NCBI RefSeq assembly: GCF_026339875.1
Contig: NZ_JAPEPZ010000001.1
Location: forward strand, 1,054,001-1,118,000
Reading direction: 5' to 3'
DNA: 64,000 bases
From: Streptomyces sp. NBC_01571
Lineage (GTDB): Bacteria > Actinomycetota > Actinomycetes > Streptomycetales > Streptomycetaceae
Every line of letters begins with the position of its first letter. Within the stretch, counting starts at the first letter, position 1. Below, piece by piece: positions 25,943 to 34,589 of this stretch. The translations under genes and the position numbers were made by a program. Below the pieces are notes generated by a model. The model had not been told where the DNA came from and did no database searches. It saw nothing but the letters and a program-made list of their open reading frames with translations.

Positions 25943-27850
25943 ATGGGGTCCGAAAATTCAGGCCTGCCCGTCAGGGGTGCGCGCGTGCACTATCCGCGCA
26001 CCCCGCATCTGGCCTGGTCACCGGGGGCGACCTCGGACGACGTACGGGTGACGGACCTGGCGGGCCTGCGGGACCTGGAGGTGGTGGTCACCGAGAAGCT
26101 CGACGGGGAGAACACCACCCTCTACGCCGACGGACTGCACGCCAGATCGCTCGACTCGGCGCACCATCCCTCGCGGGCGTGGGTGAAGGCTCTGCAGGGA
26201 CGGATCGGCGCGGCCCTCCCGCCGGGGTGGCGGGTGTGCGGCGAGAACCTGTACGCGCGGCACTCGATCGCGTACACCGGACTCGACAGCTGGTTCTACG
26301 GGTTCTCCGTCTGGGACGGCGACCGGTGCCTGGACTGGGACCGGACGGTGCGGTTCCTGCGGCGGCTGGGCGTGCCGGTGCCGCGGGTGCTGTGGCGGGG
26401 GGTCCTCGACGAGCGGGCCGTACGGGCGCTGCGCGTCCTGCGGCTGGATCCCGCCCGGCAGGAGGGGTACGTCGTACGGACCGTCGAAGGGTTCGGACAC
26501 GAGGAGTTCGGCCGCCGGGTGGCCAAGTGGGTGCGGCCAGGGCACGTGCGGACCGACACGCACTGGATGCACGCCGAAGTGGTGGCCAACGGGCGGGGCA
26601 CGGCCGCCGCGCTGTGGGACGTGCGGTCGGGCGCGGCCCCCGACGCCCGGGCGCTCGCGGCGGCGACGGGAACGGGTTCCCATTCGGGGACGGCAACGGG
26701 CTCGGGCTCGGGAACGGCGACGGGTTCGGGTGCGGGGACGGGAGCGACGACGGGCTCGGCTTCGGGGACGGGAGCGGCAACGGCGGCCGCGGGCTCGGGA
26801 ACGGCCGAGGAGGCACCCGTCGGTGAAGCCGTCGTCGCGGAGGTGTCCGCCAGGCTCGATGTGCTGGGGCGGACCGGGGACGCCCGGCTGACGGGGGTGC
26901 TCGCCGCCCTGCTGCACGGTCGGCGCCGTGCCCGGCTGGCTCCCCGGCTGGCCGGACCGCTCGGCATGCCGTCGGCACGGCGGGTCGCGGACCTGGTCGG
27001 ACTCCAGTCCCTGCTGCACCGTCCGTACCCCGACGAGCAACGACGTGCCGGACTGGGACGCATGGCCGTCGCGGCCGACCTGGGTGTACTGCACGCGGTC
27101 GCCGCGGCCGTCGCCGTCACCGAGGGTGCCGCGGCGCGCGAACAGGTCGACTGGTCCGCGCTGCACGCGGAGGAGGCGGGCCTCCTCGGGGAGGAACCGT
27201 TCGAGCGTCTCCGCGCGAGCCTGCACGGTGCCCTCGACGGCCTCGGTGACGCCGATGTGGCCGACCGCTGCTGGGCGCAGGCGCGGGCGTCGTACGCCGC
27301 GGGCCACGTGGCCACCGCAGAGGCGGCCGTGGCGGCGACCTGGCGGCTGCGGAGCGGCGCGTTCCCCCGGCTGATCCATTTGGTGGGCCCGTCGGGCAGC
27401 GGCAAGAGCACGTTCGCCGCCGGCCTGCACGGGATCGACGGTCGGGTCTCCCTGGACGACCTGCGCTCGGCGCGCGGCTCACGCTCCGACCAGCGCGCCA
27501 ACGCGGACGTCCTCCGCGAGGGCCTGCGACGGCTGGACTCCGCGCTCGCGGCCGGTCCCGCGACCGTGGTCTGGGACGCCACCTCGCTCGGCCGGCACCA
27601 GCGTTCCCTGGTGGACGCCGTGGCGCACCGTCGTGACGCGCTGATCACCCACGTGGTCGTGCTGGCCACGGACGACGAGCTGGCCGGGCGCAACGCCGAA
27701 CGGGCGCACCCGGTGCCACCCGAGGTGCTCGAAGCACAGCTGCGCCGGTTCGACCCGCCCTACCCGGGCCAGGCGCACCGGACGTGGTACGTCGGCGCGG
27801 GCGGAACCGTGGACGACGTCGACGGCGCACTGGACGGGGGCGAGCGGTGA
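25943..27850 (+). CDS. RNA ligase-polynucleotide kinase fusion (predicted RNA repair)
   Basis: A 635-residue two-enzyme protein. Residues of about 10-230 are an Rnl2-type ATP-dependent RNA ligase: motif I EKLDGEN with the adenylated Lys52, motif III-like SWFYGFSVWD (116-125), motif IV EGYVVR (174-179) and motif V VAKWVRP with Lys195. A Gly/Ala/Ser/Thr linker fills about 240-290. A helical domain of unknown role spans about 295-475. Residues of about 476-620 are a P-loop kinase: Walker A GPSGSGKST (482-490), a VWDATSLGRHQR segment and an Arg lid, like T4 polynucleotide kinase. It should phosphorylate 5'-OH RNA ends and seal them. The ATG at 25943 has GGGGGAC upstream. It overlaps the next gene by one base (TGATG). 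Confidence 0.85.
   Translation: MGSENSGLPVRGARVHYPRTPHLAWSPGATSDDVRVTDLAGLRDLEVVVTEKLDGENTTLYADGLHARSLDSAHHPSRAWVKALQGRIGAALPPGWRVCGENLYARHSIAYTGLDSWFYGFSVWDGDRCLDWDRTVRFLRRLGVPVPRVLWRGVLDERAVRALRVLRLDPARQEGYVVRTVEGFGHEEFGRRVAKWVRPGHVRTDTHWMHAEVVANGRGTAAALWDVRSGAAPDARALAAATGTGSHSGTATGSGSGTATGSGAGTGATTGSASGTGAATAAAGSGTAEEAPVGEAVVAEVSARLDVLGRTGDARLTGVLAALLHGRRRARLAPRLAGPLGMPSARRVADLVGLQSLLHRPYPDEQRRAGLGRMAVAADLGVLHAVAAAVAVTEGAAAREQVDWSALHAEEAGLLGEEPFERLRASLHGALDGLGDADVADRCWAQARASYAAGHVATAEAAVAATWRLRSGAFPRLIHLVGPSGSGKSTFAAGLHGIDGRVSLDDLRSARGSRSDQRANADVLREGLRRLDSALAAGPATVVWDATSLGRHQRSLVDAVAHRRDALITHVVVLATDDELAGRNAERAHPVPPEVLEAQLRRFDPPYPGQAHRTWYVGAGGTVDDVDGALDGGER
26661..26815 (+). repeat. Imperfect hexamer-rich coding repeat (linker of ligase-kinase)
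   Basis: This stretch is built from near copies of GGGAACGG-, GGCTCGG- and GGGACGG-like units and encodes only Gly, Ala, Ser, Thr and a His. It separates the ligase from the middle domain and looks like a slippage-expanded flexible linker. Confidence 0.7.
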
Positions 27851-30800
27851 TGCGTACCAGTGACGAGATCTACCACCGGGTCCGCTGGGACCCGCGCTTC
27901 GACCCGGCCCGTTTCGTGCTGGGCGTCAACCAGCGCGGGGCCGCCCCCAAGCGCGTCCCGCTGCCCGCCTTCGTGCCCGGGGGCGACATCCCCTGGCACC
28001 GGGTGCTGTTCGTCGAGGCGGACGGCGAGTTGGTGTGGGACCGGGCCACGGGCGTCGACCGTATCGACATGTCGTCCGCCGGCCGGGTGCGGGCCCCACG
28101 CCTTCTGCGGGCCCCGTTCTTCACGGCCGACACGCCGTACGGGTGGGACGACGCGGTGGCGCGGTGGCGAGCCCCCGAGGGACCGCCGGTCACGTCCGAC
28201 GGTTCGCGGGTGTCGCCCCACCGTCTGCGGGTGCTGACCTGGAACACGCTGTGGGACCGCTACGACAGCGACCGCATCGACACCGACCGCCGCCGGCCCC
28301 TGCTGCTCGCGGCCCTGGAGGAAGCCGACGCCGACGTCATCGCGCTCCAGGAGGTCGAGGCCGGCCTGCTCGACCTGCTGCTGCGGGCTCCCTGGATCCG
28401 TGCCGCCTACACGGTGGGCTGCGACCCCCGCGGGAAACGGGTCGACGACACCGGGCTGCTGCTGCTCAGCCGGTTGCCCGTGCGGGAGGCCGGCCACCAC
28501 GCGCTCGGGCCGCACAAGGCCGTCACCGCCCTCACGCTGGAGACGGCGTCCGGCCCGCTCGTCGTCGCCGCCACCCACCTCAGCAGCGACCACTCCGACA
28601 ACGGCCCGGCCCGCCGCAAGGCCGAACTCGCGCGCGTCGCCGAGGGACTTGCCGACCTGGACGGTCCCCTGGTGCTGCTCGGCGACTTCAACGACGGCGG
28701 CGACGGCCCGGCCGGCCCCGCCGCCGCCCTCGGACTGCGGGACGCCTGGACCGAGGTGCGCGGGCCCGCCGACGGGAGCCCCACCTTCGACCCCGCCGTC
28801 AATCCGCTGGCCGCGATCTCCTCGCTGTCCGGCCGTTCCTCCCGGCTCGACCGGATCCTGCTGCGGGGCCGCGCGCTTCACCCGACGGACGCGGCCCTGC
28901 GGGGCGACTCCCCCGGCCCCGGCGGCCTGTACGTCTCCGACCACTTCGGCGTGGAGGCCGTGCTGAGCCTGGAGGGGGCGGGCGTCGTCGCGGCCCGCGA
29001 CGGCGTCGGCTCCGCGGCGGATCCCGGCTCCGCGTACGACCCGGGGCCCGTCGGCGCCGACCACGCCGTCGACTCCATCGCCGCCCTCGACACCCTCGAC
29101 CTCGCTCCGACCGCGCGGACGGCGGTGGCGTGGCTGCCGTCGGAGGATCTGTGGCCGGCGATCCAAGTACTCCGGCGGACGTACGACCCGCAGGCCCGGC
29201 GCTGGCCGCCGCACGTCAACCTGCTCTTCGGTTTCGTCCCTGAATCCGCGTTCGAGCGGGCCGTCCCGCTGCTGTCCCGGGCTGCGGCCACGACACCGCC
29301 GTTCGACATCCGGCTCGACGGCGTGCACACCTTCGGACACCGGGACGACGCCACGGTGTGGCTCGACCCGGCGGGAACCGACCCGGAGCCATGGGCGCGG
29401 CTGCGGGCCGCGCTGGAACGGCGGTTCCCGCGGTGCCGGGGCCGTGCCGAGGGATTCACCCCGCATCTGACCCTGGGTCGTGTCCAGGACCCGCGGCCGG
29501 TCGCCGCCGACTGCGTCGCGCGGCTCGGCTCCGCCGTGCCGGCCCGGGTCGGGCACCTCGTCCTGCTCTCCCGCCGGGGCGACGAACCGATGTGTCCGCG
29601 GGCGACGGTCGCGCTGGGCACCGGCGAGGTGCGGTGGCTGCCCGACCCGACCACCACGTCCACCACGTCCCCCATGGCCACGACGGCCGGCACGCTCGGC
29701 GCTGCTGCCGCGGCTGTGGCCGTGGACCCGGACGACCGTGGTGCCGAGCGCACCGCGCGGCGCCTCTCCGACGCCCTCGGCGAAGGCACCGTGCACGTCG
29801 TAGGGTCCCGGCGGATGGGCGGCGCGCTGCCCGGAGCGGATCTGGACCTGGTCGCGGCCCTGCCCGGCGTCGTCGGCATGACGGACGTCCTGGCTCGGGT
29901 GACCGGGGCTCTTCCGGACGCCGCCCGGGTACGGCAGGTGACCGGCGCCCGGGTGCCGGGGCTTCGGCTGAGCGTCGACGGACTCGGTGTCGACCTGAGC
30001 GTGGTCGCCACCGGTCCTCTCCCTCCCGCCGAAGCGGTGGACCACCGCGCCGAGCTGGGCGCGGCGGCCGCGACCGCGCTGAGCGCGGTCAGCGACGCGG
30101 ACGCCGTACGGAGCGCCGTCGCCGGCCGGCACGCCGCGTTCGCCGGGCTGGCCGCGGAGGTCAAGGCCTGGGCGAAGGCACGCGGTCTCGACTCGGCGCC
30201 GTTCGGCGGGCTGCCGGGCCTCGCCTGGTCCGTCCTGGCGGCCCGTACGACCCGCGAGGCGGAGGTCCTGTCCCCGGCCGGACTGCTCCGGGACTTCTTC
30301 GGGACCTGGGCCGCATGGGACTGGCGCGAACCGGTCGGCCTCGATCCGGTCGGCCTGGAACCGACCGGGCCCGGTCCGACCGGCCTCGATCAGGCCGGCC
30401 ACGAACCCTTCGGCCTCGTGGGTGCCGCGTTCGCACGGTCGCCCTCCGCGGTGTCGGTCATGACCCCGACCGACCCGGTCCGTCTCTGCACTTCACAGGT
30501 CGGTCCCGGCTTCCGCGACCTCCTGACGGACGAGCTGTACCGCGCCTGGGACATCCTGGAGACGGCCGCGCGGACCGGCGCGGATCCGCTGCCCGCACTG
30601 CTGTCTCCCCCGCCTCTGCACCGCCGGCACGCCGCGTGGCTGGTGGTGAGCGTACGTGCGGCCGGGACGGAGGAGTTCGAGCAGACCCGGGGTCGCGTGC
30701 GCGGGCGCGTAAGGGCGCTCCTCACTGCTCTGGAGGATGCCGGGACGCCCGACGCGCATGCCTGGCCCCACCCGTTCGGGGAGGGCACGGCGTCGGCGAC

Positions 30801-30966
30801 GTACGCCATCGGCCTCGGCCGGAACCCGCTCGACGCGGCCCGGCTCGACGGGCTCACCCGGGGATGGGGCAGGGGGCTGCCCGGGGTCGTGACCGAGAGG
30901 GCGGAATGCGGTGACGTGCCCACCCTCCGCTGCCCCGCACACATTCTTCCTGCGCACCGGGAATGA
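27850..30966 (+). CDS. Multidomain RNA end-processing protein: MJ1316-EEP-2H-nucleotidyltransferase
   Basis: A 1038-residue protein with four or five domains in series. Residues 1-75: MJ1316/DUF504 domain (SDEIYHRVRWDPRFDP), predicted to recognise cyclic-phosphate RNA ends. Residues of about 125-375: endonuclease/exonuclease/phosphatase fold with Asn132, Glu168, GDFND (278-282) and SDHFG (363-367). Residues of about 420-600: 2H phosphoesterase (LigT-like) with HVNLLF (455) and HLTLG (539). Residues of about 630-1010: nucleotidyltransferase of the poly(A)/CCA polymerase type with GSRRMGG, Asp664/Asp666 in GADLDLV, Asp715 in GVDLSVV, and a PAP-like RNA-binding C domain. All key catalytic residues seem present. 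It is coupled to the ligase-kinase by TGATG. Together they should clean damaged RNA ends and prepare them for ligation. Confidence 0.85.
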   Translation: MRTSDEIYHRVRWDPRFDPARFVLGVNQRGAAPKRVPLPAFVPGGDIPWHRVLFVEADGELVWDRATGVDRIDMSSAGRVRAPRLLRAPFFTADTPYGWDDAVARWRAPEGPPVTSDGSRVSPHRLRVLTWNTLWDRYDSDRIDTDRRRPLLLAALEEADADVIALQEVEAGLLDLLLRAPWIRAAYTVGCDPRGKRVDDTGLLLLSRLPVREAGHHALGPHKAVTALTLETASGPLVVAATHLSSDHSDNGPARRKAELARVAEGLADLDGPLVLLGDFNDGGDGPAGPAAALGLRDAWTEVRGPADGSPTFDPAVNPLAAISSLSGRSSRLDRILLRGRALHPTDAALRGDSPGPGGLYVSDHFGVEAVLSLEGAGVVAARDGVGSAADPGSAYDPGPVGADHAVDSIAALDTLDLAPTARTAVAWLPSEDLWPAIQVLRRTYDPQARRWPPHVNLLFGFVPESAFERAVPLLSRAAATTPPFDIRLDGVHTFGHRDDATVWLDPAGTDPEPWARLRAALERRFPRCRGRAEGFTPHLTLGRVQDPRPVAADCVARLGSAVPARVGHLVLLSRRGDEPMCPRATVALGTGEVRWLPDPTTTSTTSPMATTAGTLGAAAAAVAVDPDDRGAERTARRLSDALGEGTVHVVGSRRMGGALPGADLDLVAALPGVVGMTDVLARVTGALPDAARVRQVTGARVPGLRLSVDGLGVDLSVVATGPLPPAEAVDHRAELGAAAATALSAVSDADAVRSAVAGRHAAFAGLAAEVKAWAKARGLDSAPFGGLPGLAWSVLAARTTREAEVLSPAGLLRDFFGTWAAWDWREPVGLDPVGLEPTGPGPTGLDQAGHEPFGLVGAAFARSPSAVSVMTPTDPVRLCTSQVGPGFRDLLTDELYRAWDILETAARTGADPLPALLSPPPLHRRHAAWLVVSVRAAGTEEFEQTRGRVRGRVRALLTALEDAGTPDAHAWPHPFGEGTASATYAIGLGRNPLDAARLDGLTRGWGRGLPGVVTERAECGDVPTLRCPAHILPAHRE

Positions 30967-31082
30967 GTCGGCTCTTCGAGGGAAACCCCCTTCATTTCTC
31001 GTCCGAGCGGGTTTGGGACGGTCCTCTCAGGTCAGCCGTAACAGTGGATCGCACAGTCAATGCGGTAAGGACGTGATCTGCA

Positions 31083-31256
31083 GTGACCAAGAACCAGAAG
31101 GCACAGGCGAAGACGGAGCAGGCCAAGGGCAAGGCCAAGGAAACCGTCGGCCGCACCGTGGGCAACGAGCGTATGACCGCCGAAGGCAGGGCGGAGAAGG
31201 CCAAGGGCGACACCCGCCAGGCCAAGGAGAAAATGAAGGACATTTTCCGGCACTGA
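31083..31256 (+). CDS. CsbD family stress protein
   Basis: A 57-residue hydrophilic protein, nearly all Lys, Glu, Ala, Gln, Thr and Gly, with the repeated AKGKAKETVG and AEGRAEKAKGD signatures of the CsbD family. CsbD proteins are general-stress proteins of unknown mechanism. The GTG start at 31083 has AAGGACG ten bases upstream. It was too short for a standard length cut-off. A perfect terminator follows 17 bases after the stop. Confidence 0.9.
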   Translation: MTKNQKAQAKTEQAKGKAKETVGRTVGNERMTAEGRAEKAKGDTRQAKEKMKDIFRH

Positions 31257-31272
31257 GGGTCACGCGCTGCAC

Positions 31273-31304
31273 CGGGCCCGCCGCACGCTCATGCGGCGGG
31301 CCCG
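31273..31304 (+). terminator. Rho-independent terminator of the csbD-like gene
   Basis: A perfect 13-base stem (31273-31285 with 31292-31304), a six-base loop and a following CTTCTTTT tract make this the clearest intrinsic terminator in the window. Confidence 0.9.
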
Positions 31305-31331
31305 CTTCTTTTCCAAGAAGGAGTGAAGGAA

Positions 31332-31787
31332 ATGTGCGGAGAGTACCGGGCGCACGCCACCGACACGGCGGCCGACCCGCCCGCATCGCGCTCCCCCGGA
31401 CCGCGCAGCCCGGCCGAGGTACGAGAGGCCGTACGGCAGGCGCTCGACAACGCGCGACGATCCCGCGGACCCGAGGCGACGGCCGATGCGACAGCCGTCG
31501 GCGACGTCCTGCTCGTCGCCTCCGAGCTCACCACCAACGCGATGCTGCACGGCGGCGGGGTCACGGCGTTCGAGGTGATACCGGGCGAGCGCGAGGTGCG
31601 CCTGTCGGTGAGCGACCGCAGCGAGGAAATGCCGACGCCCGCGCGGCGCGCCGGCGGTTCGGGGTCCTTGCAGATCGGCGGCCATGGCTGGCCGATCATC
31701 TGCCTGCTGGCCCGCGACATCATGATCTCGATTCTCCAGGCCGGAGGAAAGCGCATCACGGCCGTCGTGCCGCTCTCTCCCCGGTAA
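31332..31787 (+). CDS. RsbW-like ATP-binding regulatory protein
   Basis: A 151-residue single-domain GHKL ATPase (HATPase_c_2). The N-box LVASELTTNAMLHG and the G1-like VSDRSEEMP are present; the glycine-rich lid is GGHGWPIICLL. Such small kinases act as anti-sigma factors or phosphorylate STAS anti-anti-sigma proteins; Streptomyces has dozens. The ATG at 31332 sits eight bases from AAGGAG; an in-frame GTG lies at 31323. Setting among csbD, WhiB and GAF-ANTAR genes suggests a stress-response role. Confidence 0.82.
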   Translation: MCGEYRAHATDTAADPPASRSPGPRSPAEVREAVRQALDNARRSRGPEATADATAVGDVLLVASELTTNAMLHGGGVTAFEVIPGEREVRLSVSDRSEEMPTPARRAGGSGSLQIGGHGWPIICLLARDIMISILQAGGKRITAVVPLSPR

Positions 31788-31920
31788 AGACATTCTCTGC
31801 GGCCCTGCTGCGCCAGATACGTACGAAGGACCGCACCATTCTTTTCCTTGAAGGTATTCCGAGGACATTGGATCCACCGAAACCATCGCCGGGTCGTCCG
31901 GGGTCAGCCGGGAGGAAAAT

Positions 31921-32442
31921 TTGTCGGAGTCGGCACATGACGAAGCCCGCCGTGACGCGGAGCGCACACGGGGCGACACGGGGCGTGAGGAGACCGAGGA
32001 GGAGAGGGCCGACCGCAAATGGGGTGACCTGCTCCAGGAGATCCGGGTCGCGCAGACGGGCGTCCAGATTCTGTTCGGCTTTCTGCTGACGGTCGTCTTC
32101 ACGCCCAGGTACACGCAATTGGAACAGATGGACAGAACGATCTACATCGTCACCGTCGTTCTCGGGGCCTCCGCCACCGGGGCACTGATCGGCCCCGTGT
32201 CCCTGCACCGGATCGTCGCCGGCAGGCGGGTGAAGGAGCGGGCCGTCGTGTGGGCGTCACGGCTGACGCTCGCGGGGCTCGTGCTGCTGCTCGCGACGAT
32301 GACCGCGTCGCTCCTGCTGATCCTGCGGGTCGCCACCCACGACGCCTACGTGCCCTGGCTCGTCACGGGGATCGTGGCCTGGTACCTGTTCTGCTGGTTC
32401 GCCGTACCGATGTGGATCCGCAGCCGCCACACGACTCCGTGA
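31921..32442 (+). CDS. DUF6328 family membrane protein
   Basis: A 173-residue protein. After about 40 charged residues come four hydrophobic helices (about 47-65, 75-95, 115-138 and 142-163). The conserved block EIRVAQTGVQILFGFLLTV fits the DUF6328 family, of unknown function. The TTG start at 31921 is chosen because GGAGGAAAA lies five bases before it. The charged N terminus should be cytosolic. Confidence 0.8.
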   Translation: MSESAHDEARRDAERTRGDTGREETEEERADRKWGDLLQEIRVAQTGVQILFGFLLTVVFTPRYTQLEQMDRTIYIVTVVLGASATGALIGPVSLHRIVAGRRVKERAVVWASRLTLAGLVLLLATMTASLLLILRVATHDAYVPWLVTGIVAWYLFCWFAVPMWIRSRHTTP

Positions 32443-32458
32443 CCCTCACGGCAGGCCT

Positions 32459-32794
32459 TCACGCGGTGAGGGCCTGCCGTGGCACACCGGGCAGCGAGGA
32501 CGTGCCCCGCGCGGCGGGGCGCACCGGATACGTGGTCTTCCCCGGGTCCACCACGGGGTCCCCCAGCACGATCCGGCCCGCCGCGTGCAGCGCGTCGCAC
32601 TCGTCGGTGGGCAGGGCGACGTAGCACCCTCCACGCCCGGCGCCGGCGTCCATGGGCTGCCAGTAGCCGTACCGGCGTCGCCCACTGGCCTGCACGGTGA
32701 GGCAGACGGGAGCCCGCTGCACGGTGATGAGACGCAGCACTTCGGCACCCTCGGGGCCGAGAGGAGCGGAGGGGCGCGGGAGGGCTCGGAGCAT
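32459..32794 (-). CDS. Hypothetical protein
   Basis: A 111-residue protein with no recognised domain. The core (VLRLITVQRAPVCLTVQ, RRYGYWQPM, CYVALPTDECDALHAAGRI) looks like a compact beta-rich fold and has normal codon use. I favour the ATG at 32794, with GGAGA upstream, over the ATG at 32854, because the added 20 residues have rare codons. It is convergent with the DUF6328 gene, 16 bases apart. Confidence 0.6.
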   Translation of the reverse strand: MLRALPRPSAPLGPEGAEVLRLITVQRAPVCLTVQASGRRRYGYWQPMDAGAGRGGCYVALPTDECDALHAAGRIVLGDPVVDPGKTTYPVRPAARGTSSLPGVPRQALTA

Positions 32795-32983
32795 CGTCAG
32801 CGGTCTCCGTTCAGGGCTCGCGGCACGGCGCGGCGATGGGAGGGTGGGCGTCATGTGCGGGTGGCCTCTCGACGGACAGGTCCGGTCACGTACCGCGGGA
32901 GGCGGAAACGATCTTCGTTGCTGCTCGGCATTGTTGCGGACGGCACTGACATCGCGGTCGCGGTCCTCACGGAGCTGGTTCGT

Positions 32984-33382
32984 TCAGCCGGTGCGTTCAG
33001 CCGGTGTGCCGGGCCGATTCGTGGAGCCGGTTCCCCGAGGGCGGGTCGCCGTCCCGGTCCGATGTGCGCGAGCGGCGAGTTCGCCCTGGACGAAGGGGTC
33101 GTGGTCGGGGTCGTACGTCCCCGCATGGTCGGCGAGCGCCTCGGTGATCCGCTCCCACTCCTCGACCTCCGCGCGCACGACCAGCGCCTCCTGACCGGTG
33201 AGCGCACCGCCCCGCGCCGCCTCCCGGACGTCCTCCAGCGCGGCCTTCGCCTCGTGGTGCCGCATTCCGGTGGCCGTACGGCACACGCGCGCCCAGGCGG
33301 CACGTTCCTCCTCGGAGGGCTCACGCACCTCGTCGTCCGTCGCGTCGACGCGTGCCGGCGTTCGGTCCTGCTCCAGGCTCAC
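32984..33382 (-). CDS. Hypothetical charged helical protein
   Basis: A 132-residue acidic, Glu/Ala/Arg-rich protein, mostly helical, with no known domain. The stretch EEERAAWARVCRTATGMRHH and ALVVRAEVEEWERITEA suggests amphipathic helices, perhaps a coiled coil. The tail is low complexity (Thr/Arg/Gly). The GTG at 33382 has GGGGTGGAG just upstream. No functional context beyond nearby regulator genes. Confidence 0.5.
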   Translation of the reverse strand: MSLEQDRTPARVDATDDEVREPSEEERAAWARVCRTATGMRHHEAKAALEDVREAARGGALTGQEALVVRAEVEEWERITEALADHAGTYDPDHDPFVQGELAARAHRTGTATRPRGTGSTNRPGTPAERTG

Positions 33383-33550
33383 TGCTCCACCCCGTTCAGG
33401 TGCACGGAACTGATGTGTCCTACAGCAGTCCCGTCTGCCCCCGACCGGAGAAACGACACCTACCGAGAACGACGAGACGGTACGGGGAGCAGTGCGCGGT
33501 GCGCCCGAGGTGGGCGTTCGCACCCCCCGGGCGCCCGTGGGGCCGGAAGG

Positions 33551-33985
33551 TCACCAGGGCAGCAGGGCGTGCACGTCCTTGCCGTCGGGACGCACCACCA
33601 CACTCACCCGATGACAGAGCGCGTGGATGAGGTGCCAGCCGATGCCGCCCGCGCCCCGGGACGGGTTCATGCGGCGGGGCGTGGGCGGCGTGGTGCTGCT
33701 GTCACGCAGTGTCACCTGGAGGCCGTCGCCGGTGGGTCGTACCCGCAGTTGGAAGGGGCCGGGAGCGTACTGGATCGTGTTGGCGGCCAGCTCCGTCACC
33801 ACCAGCAGGACGTCGTCCCAGTACTCGGGCGACGAGGGCGGTGACGCCCGGGCGAAGACCCGCAGATAGCCCTCCGCCGAGAGGCGGGCGTCGGTCACGT
33901 CGCACAACTGGCCGGGGAAGACGACGTCGAGGCTCTCGAACTCCTCGTCCGACGGCCGCTTGTCCCCGCTCGGATCACTTTCCAT
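33551..33985 (-). CDS. RsbW-like ATP-binding regulatory protein
   Basis: A 144-residue GHKL ATPase (HATPase_c_2), the second of its type within 2.5 kb. The N-box is LLVVTELAANTIQYAPG, followed by VTLRDSSTTPP and the lid GAGGIGWHLIHAL. It is probably an anti-sigma factor kinase or partner of a STAS protein. The ATG at 33985 is the likely start; the frame is open to 34099 with less support. It precedes, on the same strand, two hypothetical genes and follows the WhiB gene. Confidence 0.78.
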   Translation of the reverse strand: MESDPSGDKRPSDEEFESLDVVFPGQLCDVTDARLSAEGYLRVFARASPPSSPEYWDDVLLVVTELAANTIQYAPGPFQLRVRPTGDGLQVTLRDSSTTPPTPRRMNPSRGAGGIGWHLIHALCHRVSVVVRPDGKDVHALLPW

Positions 33986-34085
33986 CACGCCTGCCCCGGA
34001 CTCGTCGGCGGGATCTCTCCTCTTACTCCACACCACGCGGACGCCACCTTTCGTGCGCTCCTGCCCGCCTGCCGGCCCCACTCGC

Positions 34086-34346
34086 CTAGGTTCCGGCATC
34101 CCTGGAGGCGCGGCCGACCGTGCGCCGCCTCAGCGCGCGCCGCTCGTTCTCGCTCGTCCCGCCCCAGACGCCGATGGTCTGGCCCGTGTCGAGCGCCCAG
34201 CGCAGGCACTCGTCACGGACGGGGCACCGCCGGCAGACGGCCTTCGCCTCCTCGACCTGCGGAAGTGCGGGGCCCGTGTTGCCGATGGGGAAGAAGAGAT
34301 CGGGGTCGACGGTGCGGCATGCTGCCGATTCGCGCCAGTTGTCCAT
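34086..34346 (-). CDS. WhiB family iron-sulfur transcription factor
   Basis: An 86-residue WhiB-like protein. The four Fe-S ligands are Cys10, Cys38, Cys41 and Cys47 (CxxC then CxxxxxC), followed by the GVWGG turn and a basic C-terminal stretch (RRALRRRT) that contacts DNA. Wbl proteins bind region 4 of the principal sigma factor and sense NO or oxygen through a 4Fe-4S cluster. The ATG at 34346 has a strong AGGAGG site. The N-terminal WRESAACRTVDPDLFFP is of the WblE/WhiB1-like short type. Confidence 0.93.
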   Translation of the reverse strand: MDNWRESAACRTVDPDLFFPIGNTGPALPQVEEAKAVCRRCPVRDECLRWALDTGQTIGVWGGTSENERRALRRRTVGRASRDAGT

Positions 34347-34589
34347 GGGAGCCTCCTGCGATCACGGTGATGTCGTTCGTCGGACTTCGGTCTCCCTTCG
34401 GGTCACCGTTGATCCACGGGTGAAACACAGGGCTTGCCGGGACGGCATTGCTTGAACGCGAAATGACGCCGTCGGCGGTGCGCGGGCACGCCCTCCGGAT
34501 CGCCCGTGGGGCGCGACGAGGAAGCGCGGGTGGCAAGATGGGAGCCCTGGTGGGCGACGACGCGGCTTCAACAGCAGAGCAGGTGGCAC

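Noticed and set aside
30990..31060. SigB-type promoter before the csbD-like gene
   Set aside because: A GTTT element is present, but no GGGTAY-like -10 lies at the right distance.
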